10,111 bases of DNA from Rhizobacter sp. (GTDB lineage: Bacteria > Pseudomonadota > Gammaproteobacteria > Burkholderiales > Burkholderiaceae_C): assembly GCA_025351675.1 (NCBI GenBank), contig JANXVK010000101.1:1-10111 (forward strand), read 5' to 3'. Position numbers and translations under genes: made by a program. Shown here in pieces: positions 1 to 6,639 of this stretch. The notes under the pieces are model-generated. The model was not told the DNA's origin. It worked only from the letters and a program-made list of their open reading frames with translations, and did not search any database. Every line of letters begins with the position of its first letter. Position 1 is the stretch's first letter.

Positions 1-818
1 CCACGCTCGCCGACCTGGCCGAGAAAAAGCGCAAAGGCGAGCTCGACTTCGACCGCGTCGTGATCGAGACCACCGGCCTGGCCGATCCCGGCCCGGTGGC
101 ACAGACGTTCTTCATGGACGACGAGATCGCCGAGAGCTACCTGCTCGACTCGATCCTGACCTTGGTCGACGCCAAGCACGGTGACCAGCAGCTCGACGAT
201 CGCCAGGAGGCGCGCCGCCAGATCGGATTCGCCGACCAGATCTTCATCAGCAAGACCGATCTGGTCGACGCCAAGACGGTCGATGCGCTGATCCACCGCA
301 TCAAGCACATGAACCCGCGAGCCAAGCAAACGAAGGTGAACTTCGGCGAGGTGCCGCTGGCCGATGTGTTCGACCTGCGCGGCTTCAACCTGAATGCCAA
401 GCTCGACATCGACCCGGAATTCCTGAACGCCGACCCGCACGCTCACGCCGGGCACGACGCCGACCACCATGACCATGAACACGGCGAGCACTGCGACCAT
501 CCGCACCACCATGTGCACGACGACGACGTGAAATCCTTCGTCTTCAAGGCCGACAAGGCCTTCAATCCCGCCAAGCTCGAAGACTTTTTGGGCGCGATCG
601 TGCAGGTCTACGGACCGAAGATGCTGCGTTACAAGGGCGTGCTCAACATGAAAGGCAGCGATCGCAAGGTGATCTTCCAAGGCGTGCACCAGTTGATGGG
701 CAGCGATCTGGGCCCGAAGTGGGCGCCGGGCGAAAAAAAGACGAGCAAGATGGTGTTCATCGGCCTTGATCTGCCGAAAGACATTTTTCTTCAGGGCCTC
801 GAAGGCTGCCTGGTTTGA
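1..818 (+). CDS. CobW/COG0523-family GTPase, 5'-truncated
   Basis: This is a G3E-family P-loop GTPase of the CobW/YjiA group, whose members are thought to insert or traffic metals such as zinc or cobalt. The reading frame is open from base 3 to the stop at 816-818 (271 codons), so the gene starts outside the window. The GTG at 60 is internal, because coding sequence continues upstream of it. Numbering from the codon at base 3, ETTGLADP lies at residues 22-29 (the family's E-(S/T)-(S/T)-G-x-A-D-P segment) and SKTD at 83-86 is the NKxD-type guanine-recognition motif. A His-rich loop at 146-172 has 13 His and 1 Cys. The CobW C-terminal domain follows, at about 177-271. The Walker A and CxCC metal motifs should lie in the missing roughly 75-80 residues. 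The family call is secure; the cognate metal and client are unknown. dksA follows after 128 bp. Confidence 0.93.
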   Translation, partial: TLADLAEKKRKGELDFDRVVIETTGLADPGPVAQTFFMDDEIAESYLLDSILTLVDAKHGDQQLDDRQEARRQIGFADQIFISKTDLVDAKTVDALIHRIKHMNPRAKQTKVNFGEVPLADVFDLRGFNLNAKLDIDPEFLNADPHAHAGHDADHHDHEHGEHCDHPHHHVHDDDVKSFVFKADKAFNPAKLEDFLGAIVQVYGPKMLRYKGVLNMKGSDRKVIFQGVHQLMGSDLGPKWAPGEKKTSKMVFIGLDLPKDIFLQGLEGCLV

Positions 819-832
819 CCTTGTTGCACACG

Positions 833-844
833 CGGCCCGGGCCG
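833..844 (+). terminator. GC palindrome after the CobW-family gene
   Basis: The 12-bp perfect palindrome CGGCCCGGGCCG starts 14 bp after the CobW-family stop codon. It could form a short GC-rich hairpin at the end of that transcript. No T-run follows, so it is not a classical intrinsic terminator; it may be a 3'-end stabiliser or mean nothing. Confidence 0.25.
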
Positions 845-878
845 TGAAGTTTCGCCGCTTGCTGCGCTGCAACGTGGC

Positions 879-884
879 TACAAT
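879..884 (+). promoter_or_regulatory. Possible -10 box of the dksA promoter
   Basis: TACAAT at 879-884 is a good sigma-70 -10 hexamer and is preceded by GGC. A well-spaced -35 is missing: TTGCTG at 859-864 is only 14 bp away and GCTTGC-like sequence at 858-863 is no better placed. If used, transcription would begin near 891 and leave a leader of about 55 nt before the dksA GTG. No AT-rich Zur-type box is visible in this gap. Confidence 0.35.
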
Positions 885-905
885 CCGCGGCGGCCGAAGA
901 CCCGC

Positions 906-919
906 CCCTGTGCACAGGG
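906..919. promoter_or_regulatory. 14-bp perfect palindrome in the dksA leader
   Basis: CCCTGTGCACAGGG is a perfect 14-bp inverted repeat that ends 15 bp before the GAGGAG ribosome binding site of dksA. It lies downstream of the candidate -10 box. It could be a dimeric-repressor site or an mRNA hairpin next to the ribosome entry site. The sequence does not tell these apart. Confidence 0.35.
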
Positions 920-946
920 AATAACCGCCGACGCGAGGAGAACGCT

Positions 947-1849
947 GTGAGCAAGACACCGGCCCCGAAAGCGCCCCCGAAGAAGCCAACGCCGGCCAAG
1001 GCGACTGCAAAGGCGCCGGCAAAACCGGTCGCCGCGAAGAAGCCCGCCCCGGCGCCCACGAAGGCCACGCCGGCTCGCGCCAAACCCGCGGCCGCGCCCG
1101 CCGCCGCAGCAAAACCCGCTGCGGCTCCTGCCAAGGCCGCTGCCGCGGCCGCTCCCAAGTCCCCCGTGATGAAACCCGCACCTGCTCCTGTCGTCGTCGC
1201 CACCGCGCCCGCTCTCACCCCCGCCCCGGTCGCACCCAAAAAGGGCCGTGGCGCCTCCAAATACCCGGCGCCGCAGGTGCAAGCCCCGCTGCCCCCGCCC
1301 ACGTCCCGATTCGCCGACCGCTTTGCGCCGCCTCGGCCACCGACTCGGCAGATGAACAGCAATCTCGAACTCGACACACCGCGCCACGCGCAGAAGTCCG
1401 ACCCGAAACTCGCGAACGCCTGGAAATCCAAGACCGGCCGCGAGTTGACCGAACCCGAAGTCTTGGCGATGCCGGAATCGGAGTACATGAACGACAAGCA
1501 GCTCGAATTTTTCCGCGTCAAACTGCAGACGCTGAAGGACGACCTGCTCAGCAATGCCGGTCAAACCACCGAGCACCTCCGCGAAGACACCTCGATCGTG
1601 CCCGACCCGGCCGATCGCGCCACCATCGAGGAGGAACACGCGCTTGAACTGCGCACCCGCGACCGTGAACGCAAGCTGCTGAAGAAGATTTCGCAGTCGC
1701 TGCAGCGCATCGATACGGGCGACTACGGCTTCTGTGACGAAACCGGCGAACCGATCGGCCTCGGCCGTTTGATCGCGCGGCCGACCGCTACACTGTCCCT
1801 CGAAGCCCAGCAGCGGCGCGAACTCAAGCAGAAGATGTTCGGCGACTGA
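947..1849 (+). CDS. dksA: DksA-family RNA polymerase regulator with long K/A/P tail
   Basis: DksA binds the RNA polymerase secondary channel and, with ppGpp, tunes initiation at rRNA and stress promoters. The GTG start at 947 is supported by GAGGAG at 935-940, 6 nt upstream. Residues 1 to about 145 are low-complexity Lys/Ala/Pro, and the DksA core is about 175-300. The coiled-coil tip D220-P-A-D223-R-A225 matches the E. coli D71/D74/A76 tip. The globular domain keeps the C-x2-C-x17-C-x2-C spacing but reads C263, T266, S284, A287, so three of four zinc ligands are lost. The ending GRLIARPTATLSLEAQ is the form I recall as common in alpha- and betaproteobacterial DksA. The protein is 300 residues against about 150 in E. 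coli, entirely because of the tail. Whether it is the only DksA here cannot be seen. Confidence 0.93.
   Translation: MSKTPAPKAPPKKPTPAKATAKAPAKPVAAKKPAPAPTKATPARAKPAAAPAAAAKPAAAPAKAAAAAAPKSPVMKPAPAPVVVATAPALTPAPVAPKKGRGASKYPAPQVQAPLPPPTSRFADRFAPPRPPTRQMNSNLELDTPRHAQKSDPKLANAWKSKTGRELTEPEVLAMPESEYMNDKQLEFFRVKLQTLKDDLLSNAGQTTEHLREDTSIVPDPADRATIEEEHALELRTRDRERKLLKKISQSLQRIDTGDYGFCDETGEPIGLGRLIARPTATLSLEAQQRRELKQKMFGD
956..1249 (+). repeat. Low-complexity Lys/Ala/Pro coding tract in dksA
   Basis: About 98 codons made almost only of Ala, Pro and Lys, with irregular KPA, AKA and APAP units. They encode the disordered N-terminal tail of the DksA-family protein. Composition resembles bacterial histone-H1-like tails and AlgP-type KPAA repeats. 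The DNA is built of imperfect GC-rich triplet blocks, so length variation between strains is plausible. Confidence 0.6.
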
Positions 1850-1857
1850 GCTGGTAC

Positions 1858-1878
1858 GGCCCGCCGTGCGCGCGGGCC
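1858..1878 (+). terminator. Hairpin between dksA and the STAS-protein gene
   Basis: GGCCCGC (1858-1864) and GCGGGCC (1872-1878) form a perfect 7-bp stem with a 7-nt loop, 8 bp after the dksA stop. No clear T-tract follows, so full intrinsic termination is doubtful. It may partly uncouple dksA from the next gene, which begins 40 bp further on. Confidence 0.4.
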
Positions 1879-1918
1879 AGCAGCCTTGATTTCACTTGGG
1901 AGCCTGCGAGCCCGCGAC

Positions 1919-3643
1919 ATGTCGGACCCGAAAGACACGACCAGCTTCTTCCGCAAGGTCGTCAAGTTCGTCGCCAACCCGACCACGGAGTGGGCAGAGC
2001 TCGGCGTGCCTGCCGAAGACCTGCGCGAGACCGAGTTCGCGAAGGGCGAGCTGAAGGCGATGATCGAGCGCAAGCGGCGCAACGACTTCGTCCGCAAGCG
2101 CGAGTTCGACATGCTGCGCAAGGTGCGTCGTGAAGGCCTCACGGGCGAGCAACTCGCCGCGCTCGGCGGCTCGTCGCGACTCGACGACTCGGAGGTCAAG
2201 CTCGTCGAAAGCGGCGCCAAGGCCGACATCGGCGTCAAGGCCAAGATCGACGAGATCGAGCAGCAGATGGTCGGCGACGCGTCGTATCCCGGCCACTCGA
2301 CCCGCCGCACGCCCGAGTTCTACAACGCCCCGACCGAACCCGCCGCGATGGACGCGCGGAGCAAGCACGCGGCACCGCCGTCGACCGTGGCCGCCAACCT
2401 CGACGGCGGCAAGGTCGACGACTTCATGACCGAGCGCGCGATGCCGATGGCCACGTCGCCGGTCGTGATGGGCAGCGGCGTCTCGCCGCTGAGCTCGATC
2501 AGGTTCGATTCGGCGGCCGGCAACCTGCCGAGCCTGACGCCGCAGGAGCTGACCGATGTCGCGCACGACCCCGAGCTCGATGAGGCGGTGATTGCGTTCG
2601 CGAACTCCGATTTCGATCAATGCGAGCACGCCTTGTCAACGCTGATCGCGCTCGGCGGGGCGCGCGCCCAGCACGCCGAGACTTGGCTGGTGCTGTTCGA
2701 CCTGTATCGCGCGATCGGCCAGCAGCCCAAGTTCGAGAGCCTCGCGCTCGAGTACGCCCAACAGTTCGGCTGGTCGGCGCCGCAATGGTTCTCGCTGCCC
2801 AAGCTGGTGGCCGAAGCCGCCAGCGAAGATCGGCCGCGCGGCCGGCGGATCGAAGGCCAAGTCGGCTGGAACAGCCCCGATCACATCGACCCGGAGGCGG
2901 TCGCCCGGCTGGCGTCGGTCTCGCTGCAGATGCCGCTGCCTTGGGTGTTCGACTGGAGCGCACTGCGCAGCATCGATGCCGAAGCGTGCACGCGCCTGTC
3001 CGAGCTCTTTCGCAACTGGATCGGCCAGGATCTCGACATGCGCTGGCTCGGCGGTGAACGCCTGTTCGCGGTGCTCGCCGAATCCGCGCCGAACGGCGTG
3101 CGCGACGCCGACCCGGCCTACTGGCAGGTGCGGCTCGACGCACTGCGCATGGCGAACCGGCCCGACCAGTTCGACGAAGCGGCGATCGACTACTGCGTCA
3201 CCTACGAAGTCTCGCCGCCCTCGTGGGAGCCGGCACGCTGCCAGGTGCGGGTCAGTGGCGCCGGTGCCGGCAACACGACGGTGTCGCCGCCGATGTCGGT
3301 GGTCAGCGACGTGTCGACCAGCTTCCTCGAATCGCGGCTGACCGAAGACACCGGCTTGGTGCAGGTCGGTACGGTCGAGCTCTCGGGTCAGCTCGTCGGC
3401 GACATCGGCTCGACGCTGAAGAAGATGGACGCCGAGCTCGGCGTCGCAAGCATCATCAACGTCTCGTGCGCGCGCCTGATCCGCGTCGACTTCATCGCCG
3501 CCGGCGACCTGCTGAACTGGGTACTGGCGCGGCGCAGCGAGAACCGCAGCGTGCGCTTCATCGAGGCGCACCGGATGGTCGCGCTGTTCTTCGGCGCGAT
3601 GGGCATCAACGACCACGCGAAAGTCAAAGTCCGCACCGTGTAG
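1919..3643 (+). CDS. Unknown protein with two STAS-like domains
   Basis: This 574-residue protein is not assigned to a characterised family; its function is unknown. The ATG at 1919 was chosen over an in-frame TTG at 1886 because MSDPKD opens the plausible N-terminus; the ribosome site is weak (GCGAG at 1906-1910). Residues 1-110 are highly charged and helical. Residues about 226-293 form a helical, TPR- or FimV-like unit (TWLVLFDLYRAIGQQPKF). Residues about 325-395 (D345-W-S-A-L-R-S-I-D353) look like a degenerate STAS domain. The C-terminus, about 480-574, is a clearer STAS domain (VELSGQL, then V515-S-C-A-R-L-I-R-V-D524). In both domains the serine normally phosphorylated in SpoIIAA-type STAS proteins is absent, so classic anti-anti-sigma switching is unlikely. 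No signal peptide or membrane segment is visible. It lies 69 bp after dksA and 170 bp before hslV. Confidence 0.75.
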   Translation: MSDPKDTTSFFRKVVKFVANPTTEWAELGVPAEDLRETEFAKGELKAMIERKRRNDFVRKREFDMLRKVRREGLTGEQLAALGGSSRLDDSEVKLVESGAKADIGVKAKIDEIEQQMVGDASYPGHSTRRTPEFYNAPTEPAAMDARSKHAAPPSTVAANLDGGKVDDFMTERAMPMATSPVVMGSGVSPLSSIRFDSAAGNLPSLTPQELTDVAHDPELDEAVIAFANSDFDQCEHALSTLIALGGARAQHAETWLVLFDLYRAIGQQPKFESLALEYAQQFGWSAPQWFSLPKLVAEAASEDRPRGRRIEGQVGWNSPDHIDPEAVARLASVSLQMPLPWVFDWSALRSIDAEACTRLSELFRNWIGQDLDMRWLGGERLFAVLAESAPNGVRDADPAYWQVRLDALRMANRPDQFDEAAIDYCVTYEVSPPSWEPARCQVRVSGAGAGNTTVSPPMSVVSDVSTSFLESRLTEDTGLVQVGTVELSGQLVGDIGSTLKKMDAELGVASIINVSCARLIRVDFIAAGDLLNWVLARRSENRSVRFIEAHRMVALFFGAMGINDHAKVKVRTV

Positions 3644-3650
3644 ATGGAGC

Positions 3651-3751
3651 TCCCGACTGCGGGTACGCAGCCACCCCCCGTGGGGGTCGGGCCGGCAGCG
3701 GTCCACGAAGTGGGCCTCTTCGTGACCCATGGTGGCCCGGCGCTCGGCCGG
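3651..3751. repeat. Structured intergenic repeat, copy A, upstream of hslV
   Basis: The gap between the STAS-protein gene and hslV is packed with hairpins: CTGCG/CGCAG with a GGTA loop (3657-3670), ACCCCC/GGGGGT (3673-3687), CACGAAG/CTTCGTG with a 7-nt loop (3704-3724; GGTC and ACC extend it across a bulge), and CCGGC/GCCGG (3737-3751). The arms GGGCCGGC (3689-3696) and GGCCCGGCGCTCGGCC (3734-3749) recur in copy B between hslV and hslU. The shared order of stems and arms marks it as a REP-like or RNA-structured repeat. No transposase is nearby. Confidence 0.6.
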
Positions 3752-3778
3752 TGGCACCGATGAATCCCCGCCTTGTCC

Positions 3779-3807
3779 CTTGACCTTCCCCGCTTCGGAC
3801 CTATCTT
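3779..3807 (+). promoter_or_regulatory. Candidate hslV promoter, possibly sigma-32
   Basis: TTGACC (3780-3785) and TATCTT (3802-3807) are 16 bp apart and resemble a sigma-70 promoter. The same stretch also fits a heat-shock pattern: CCCTTGACC (3777-3785), 13 bp, then ACCTATCT (3799-3806), compared with CTTGAA and CCCCATnT. Heat-shock control of hslVU is established in E. coli. The -10 ends 6 bp before the hslV ATG, so the start point would fall at or next to that codon. No CIRCE element is seen. Confidence 0.5.
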
Positions 3808-3813
3808 CTCCCG

Positions 3814-4350
3814 ATGGAAAACTATCACGGCACGACCATCCTGAGCGTGCGCCGCGGCAATGTGGTCGCACTCGGCGGTGACGGCCAGGTCACGCTGGGC
3901 ACGATCGTCGTCAAGTCGTCGGCCCGCAAGGTGCGCAAGCTCTACCGCGATCAGGTGCTGGCGGGTTTCGCCGGCGCCACCGCCGATGCGTTCACCTTGT
4001 TCGAGCGCTTCGAGGCCAAGCTCGAAAAACACCAAGGCCACCTCGTGCGCGCCGCGATCGAGCTGACGAAAGACTGGCGCACCGACCGCGTGCTGCGCCG
4101 CCTGGAGGCGATGCTCGCCGTCGCCGACCGCGAAGCCTCGCTGATCATCACCGGCAACGGCGACGTGCTCGAACCGGAGCACGGCATCGTCTCGATCGGC
4201 TCGGGCGGCGCGTATGCGCACGCCGCGGCACGTGGCCTGCTGTCGAACACCGAACTGTCGGCCCACGACGTCGTGAAGAAGTCGCTCGAGATCGCCGGCG
4301 AGCTGTGCATCTACACGAACCAGAACCACATCATCGAGACGCTGGACTAG
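3814..4350 (+). CDS. hslV: HslV peptidase subunit of the HslUV protease
   Basis: HslV (ClpQ) is the N-terminal-threonine peptidase that forms a double hexamer and degrades proteins unfolded by HslU in the cytoplasm. The 178-residue sequence aligns by eye with E. coli HslV throughout, including the long conserved block around [18 protein letters not shown]. The catalytic Thr is T7, preceded by MENYHG, so activation needs removal of six residues rather than only Met. D23 and K39 correspond to E. coli D17 and K33 counted from the mature Thr. No Shine-Dalgarno sequence precedes the ATG at 3814, and no other in-frame start lies between it and T7. It is followed by hslU after 114 bp, an unusually long gap for this pair, filled by repeat copy B. 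Confidence 0.97.
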   Translation: MENYHGTTILSVRRGNVVALGGDGQVTLGTIVVKSSARKVRKLYRDQVLAGFAGATADAFTLFERFEAKLEKHQGHLVRAAIELTKDWRTDRVLRRLEAMLAVADREASLIITGNGDVLEPEHGIVSIGSGGAYAHAAARGLLSNTELSAHDVVKKSLEIAGELCIYTNQNHIIETLD

Positions 4351-4361
4351 TCATGACGGCC

Positions 4362-4440
4362 CCTCGCCCGACGAGTACGTCGGTCGATCCCCGAGGGGAT
4401 ACGGGCCGGCTCGGGAGCGGCCCAGCGCTCGGCCCGCTCC
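4362..4440. repeat. Structured intergenic repeat, copy B, between hslV and hslU
   Basis: Second copy of the element upstream of hslV. Hairpins in order are CCGACG/CGTCGG with an AGTA loop (4368-4383), ATCCCC/GGGGAT (4387-4400) and GGAGCGG/CCGCTCC with a 13-nt loop (4414-4440). It shares GGGCCGGC (4403-4410) exactly, and GGCCCAGCGCTCGGCC (4419-4434) matches copy A at 15 of 16 bases. Stem sequences differ from copy A while pairing is kept. The last stem is followed by the weakly T-rich GCTTCGTTGTTT, so partial termination inside the operon is possible. Confidence 0.6.
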
Positions 4441-4464
4441 GCTTCGTTGTTTCACAAAGTCACT

Positions 4465-5838
4465 ATGAAATCCAGCATGACCCCGCAGGAGATCGTCTCC
4501 GAACTCGACCGCCACATCGTCGGCCAGCATGGCGCGAAACGCGCGGTCGCGATCGCGCTGCGCAACCGCTGGCGCCGCCAGCAGGTCGCCGAGCCGATGC
4601 GCGCCGAGATCACGCCGAAGAACATCCTGATGATCGGGCCGACCGGCGTCGGCAAAACCGAAATCGCGCGCCGCTTGGCCAAGCTGGCCGATGCGCCCTT
4701 CATCAAGGTCGAGGCGACCAAGTTCACCGAGGTCGGCTATGTCGGCAAGGATGTCGATTCGATCATCCGCGACCTGGTCGACATGGCCGTCAAGCAGGAG
4801 CGCGAGAACGCGATGCGTCAGCACCGTGCGCGCGCCGAAGACGCCGCCGAAGACCGCGTGCTCGACATCCTGGTGCCGCCTGCTCGTGGTTCCGGCAGTT
4901 CGGGCAACGAGTTCGGCCTGAGCGCGTCGGTGCCGAAGATCGAGCCGGAGCGTGGGCAAGAGAGCACCGCGCGCCAAGTGATGCGCAAGCGCCTGCGCGA
5001 AGGGCTGCTGGCCGACAAGGAAATCGAAATCGAAGTCGCCGACGCGAAGCAGTCGCTCGAGATCATGGGTCCGCCCGGCATGGAAGAGATGACCGAGCAG
5101 CTCAAGGGCCTGTTCGCGAACGCCGGCGGCGGGAAGAAGAAGGTGCGCAAGCTGCGCATCGCCGACGCGCACAAGCTGCTGATCGAGGAAGAAGCCGCAA
5201 AGCTCGTCAATGACGACGAGGTCAAGACCGCCGCGCTCGCGAACGCCGAACAGAACGGCATCGTCTTCATCGACGAGATCGACAAGGTCACGTCAAGGGT
5301 GGATTCGGGCAGCGCCGAGGTGTCGCGTCAGGGCGTGCAGCGCGACCTGCTGCCGCTGGTCGAAGGCACGACCGTGACCACCAAGTACGGCATGGTCAAG
5401 ACCGACCACATGCTGTTCATCGCGTCAGGCGCGTTCCACCTCAGCAAGCCGAGCGACCTGATCCCGGAGCTGCAGGGTCGTTTCCCGATCCGGGTCGAAC
5501 TCGGTTCGCTCAGCGTCGACGATTTCGAGGCGATCCTGACGCAGACGCACGCCAGCCTCGTCAAGCAGTACACGCTGCTGCTCGCGACCGAAGGCGTGAC
5601 GCTCGAACTGCAGCCCGAGGCGATTCGCCGCATCGCGCAGATCGCATTCGATGTGAACGAGCGCACCGAAAACATCGGCGCGCGGCGCCTGTCGACCGTG
5701 ATGGAGCGGCTGCTCGACGAAGTGAGCTTCGACGCCCCCAACCGCGAAGGCCAGACGGTGACGATCGACGCCGACGTTGTCAACGCCAAGCTCGCCGAGT
5801 TGGCGAAGAACGAAGACTTGTCTCGCTACATCCTGTAG
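4465..5838 (+). CDS. hslU: HslU ATPase subunit of the HslUV protease
   Basis: HslU (ClpY) is the AAA+ unfoldase that binds, unfolds and threads substrates into HslV. The protein has 457 residues (E. coli HslU has 443). The ATG at 4465 gives [15 protein letters not shown], matching the family N-terminus. An in-frame TTG at 4447 would add six unlikely residues, and ATG 4477 is the alternative; no clear ribosome site separates them. Visible motifs are Walker A GPTGVGKT (58-65), pore loop G-Y92-V-G, the I-domain at about 110-245, Walker B with D270-E271 in VFIDEID, sensor-2 GARR with R407-R408, and the C-terminal tail EDLSRYIL that docks into HslV. All key residues are intact. It ends 9 bp from the convergent coaX. 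Confidence 0.97.
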   Translation: MKSSMTPQEIVSELDRHIVGQHGAKRAVAIALRNRWRRQQVAEPMRAEITPKNILMIGPTGVGKTEIARRLAKLADAPFIKVEATKFTEVGYVGKDVDSIIRDLVDMAVKQERENAMRQHRARAEDAAEDRVLDILVPPARGSGSSGNEFGLSASVPKIEPERGQESTARQVMRKRLREGLLADKEIEIEVADAKQSLEIMGPPGMEEMTEQLKGLFANAGGGKKKVRKLRIADAHKLLIEEEAAKLVNDDEVKTAALANAEQNGIVFIDEIDKVTSRVDSGSAEVSRQGVQRDLLPLVEGTTVTTKYGMVKTDHMLFIASGAFHLSKPSDLIPELQGRFPIRVELGSLSVDDFEAILTQTHASLVKQYTLLLATEGVTLELQPEAIRRIAQIAFDVNERTENIGARRLSTVMERLLDEVSFDAPNREGQTVTIDADVVNAKLAELAKNEDLSRYIL

Positions 5839-5847
5839 CGCACGAGG

Positions 5848-6615
5848 TCAGAAAGCAAGGCGGTGCGACTGCAATTGCAGCAGCCCGTCGAAGATCAACG
5901 TATCAACTGTTTCGAACGGCAGATCGGTGATCGTCACGAGCTTGACGGCCGCGCCGCCGCTCATCATCAGTGCGGGCTCCTGGCCAGTGCGCTCGAGCAG
6001 CTTGCGGTGCATGCGCTCCACGGCACCGGCGATGGCATCGGCGCCGCCGCTCATCAGCGCATCGCTGGTGTTGGTCGGGAAGTCAACCGCCTCGCCGGTC
6101 GGCGCCTTCAGGCCGGCCGTGCCCATCTCGAGCGCGCGCAGCATCAACCCGAAGCCGGGCAGGATCAGCCCGCCGAGAAAGCGCCCGCTCGCGTCCAGCG
6201 CGTCGACCGTCACCGCCGTGCCGACCATCACGACAAGCGCCGGCCGCGCCGGCCCCTGCGCGAGCACGCGATGGCGCGCACCGATCAGCGCGACCCAGCG
6301 GTCGACGCCGAGCCGGCTCGGGTGGTCGTAGCTGTTGGTGACGCCGCAGGCCGAGGCGCCGGAGACGACCCAGCGCGGCTCGACATCCCAAATTTCCAGT
6401 TGCTCCTCGACCCGGCGCTTGACGCCCTCGCCGGCCACCACGCAGCCCAGCATGCTGCCGGGCGCCGGCAGCGCGCGCCATTCCTTCTCGGCCAAGTCAT
6501 CGATGGTTTCGAGAAACACCGCGCCGTGGTTCAGCAAGGTGGCACCGGGCTTCGGCGAGGTGTACTGCGCCCACTTCAACCGGGTGTTGCCGACGTCGAT
6601 CGCGAGAAAGCTCAT
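5848..6615 (-). CDS. coaX: Type III pantothenate kinase
   Basis: CoaX phosphorylates pantothenate, the first committed step of coenzyme A synthesis; type III enzymes are ASKHA-fold kinases that need a monovalent cation and resist CoA feedback. The 255-residue sequence begins with the phosphate-binding motif D7-V-G-N-T-R. It carries G103-V-D105-R-W, whose Asp is the expected catalytic base, G132-T-A-V-T-V-D138 for nucleotide binding, and GGLILPG at about 148-154. The length is typical. The start is the ATG complementary to 6613-6615; no strong ribosome site precedes it. The gene upstream ends 24 bp away on the same strand, suggesting co-transcription. In many Burkholderiales birA neighbours coaX; it is not seen here. 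Confidence 0.95.
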   Translation of the reverse strand: MSFLAIDVGNTRLKWAQYTSPKPGATLLNHGAVFLETIDDLAEKEWRALPAPGSMLGCVVAGEGVKRRVEEQLEIWDVEPRWVVSGASACGVTNSYDHPSRLGVDRWVALIGARHRVLAQGPARPALVVMVGTAVTVDALDASGRFLGGLILPGFGLMLRALEMGTAGLKAPTGEAVDFPTNTSDALMSGGADAIAGAVERMHRKLLERTGQEPALMMSGGAAVKLVTITDLPFETVDTLIFDGLLQLQSHRLAF

Positions 6616-6639
6616 GGCGCGGATTGTCGGTCAAATGGA

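Noticed and set aside
60..62. GTG as the true start of the CobW-family gene
   Set aside because: The frame is open and sensible upstream to base 3, and the family has conserved N-terminal sequence (Walker A, CxCC) that must precede this point.
859..884. TTGCTG/TACAAT as a complete dksA promoter
   Set aside because: The spacer is only 14 bp, too short for a normal sigma-70 promoter. Only the -10 was kept as a weak call.
819..946. Zur box controlling dksA or the GTPase region
   Set aside because: No AT-rich dyad of the kind bound by Zur was found in this gap. The promoter of the GTPase gene is outside the window.
757..1639. Two Gly/Ala/Arg-rich minus-strand frames opposite the dksA tail
   Set aside because: They mirror the Lys/Ala/Pro tract of dksA on the other strand. 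dksA has the ribosome site and a conserved core.
1886..1918. TTG start for the STAS protein, adding MISLGSLRARD
   Set aside because: The rare start codon has no ribosome site and the extra residues look like translated leader. The ATG at 1919 is a better choice, though not proven.
2636..3871. A 411-codon minus-strand open frame opposite the STAS-protein gene and hslV
   Set aside because: Its product is rich in Arg, Asp, His, Ala and Val, as expected from reverse-reading GC-rich codons, and it runs through the structured repeat and the hslV start. The plus-strand proteins explain the region.
4447..4464. TTG start for hslU
   Set aside because: It would add MFHKVT before the family-like [10 protein letters not shown] and begins beside the repeat element. 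The ATG at 4465 fits known HslU N-termini.
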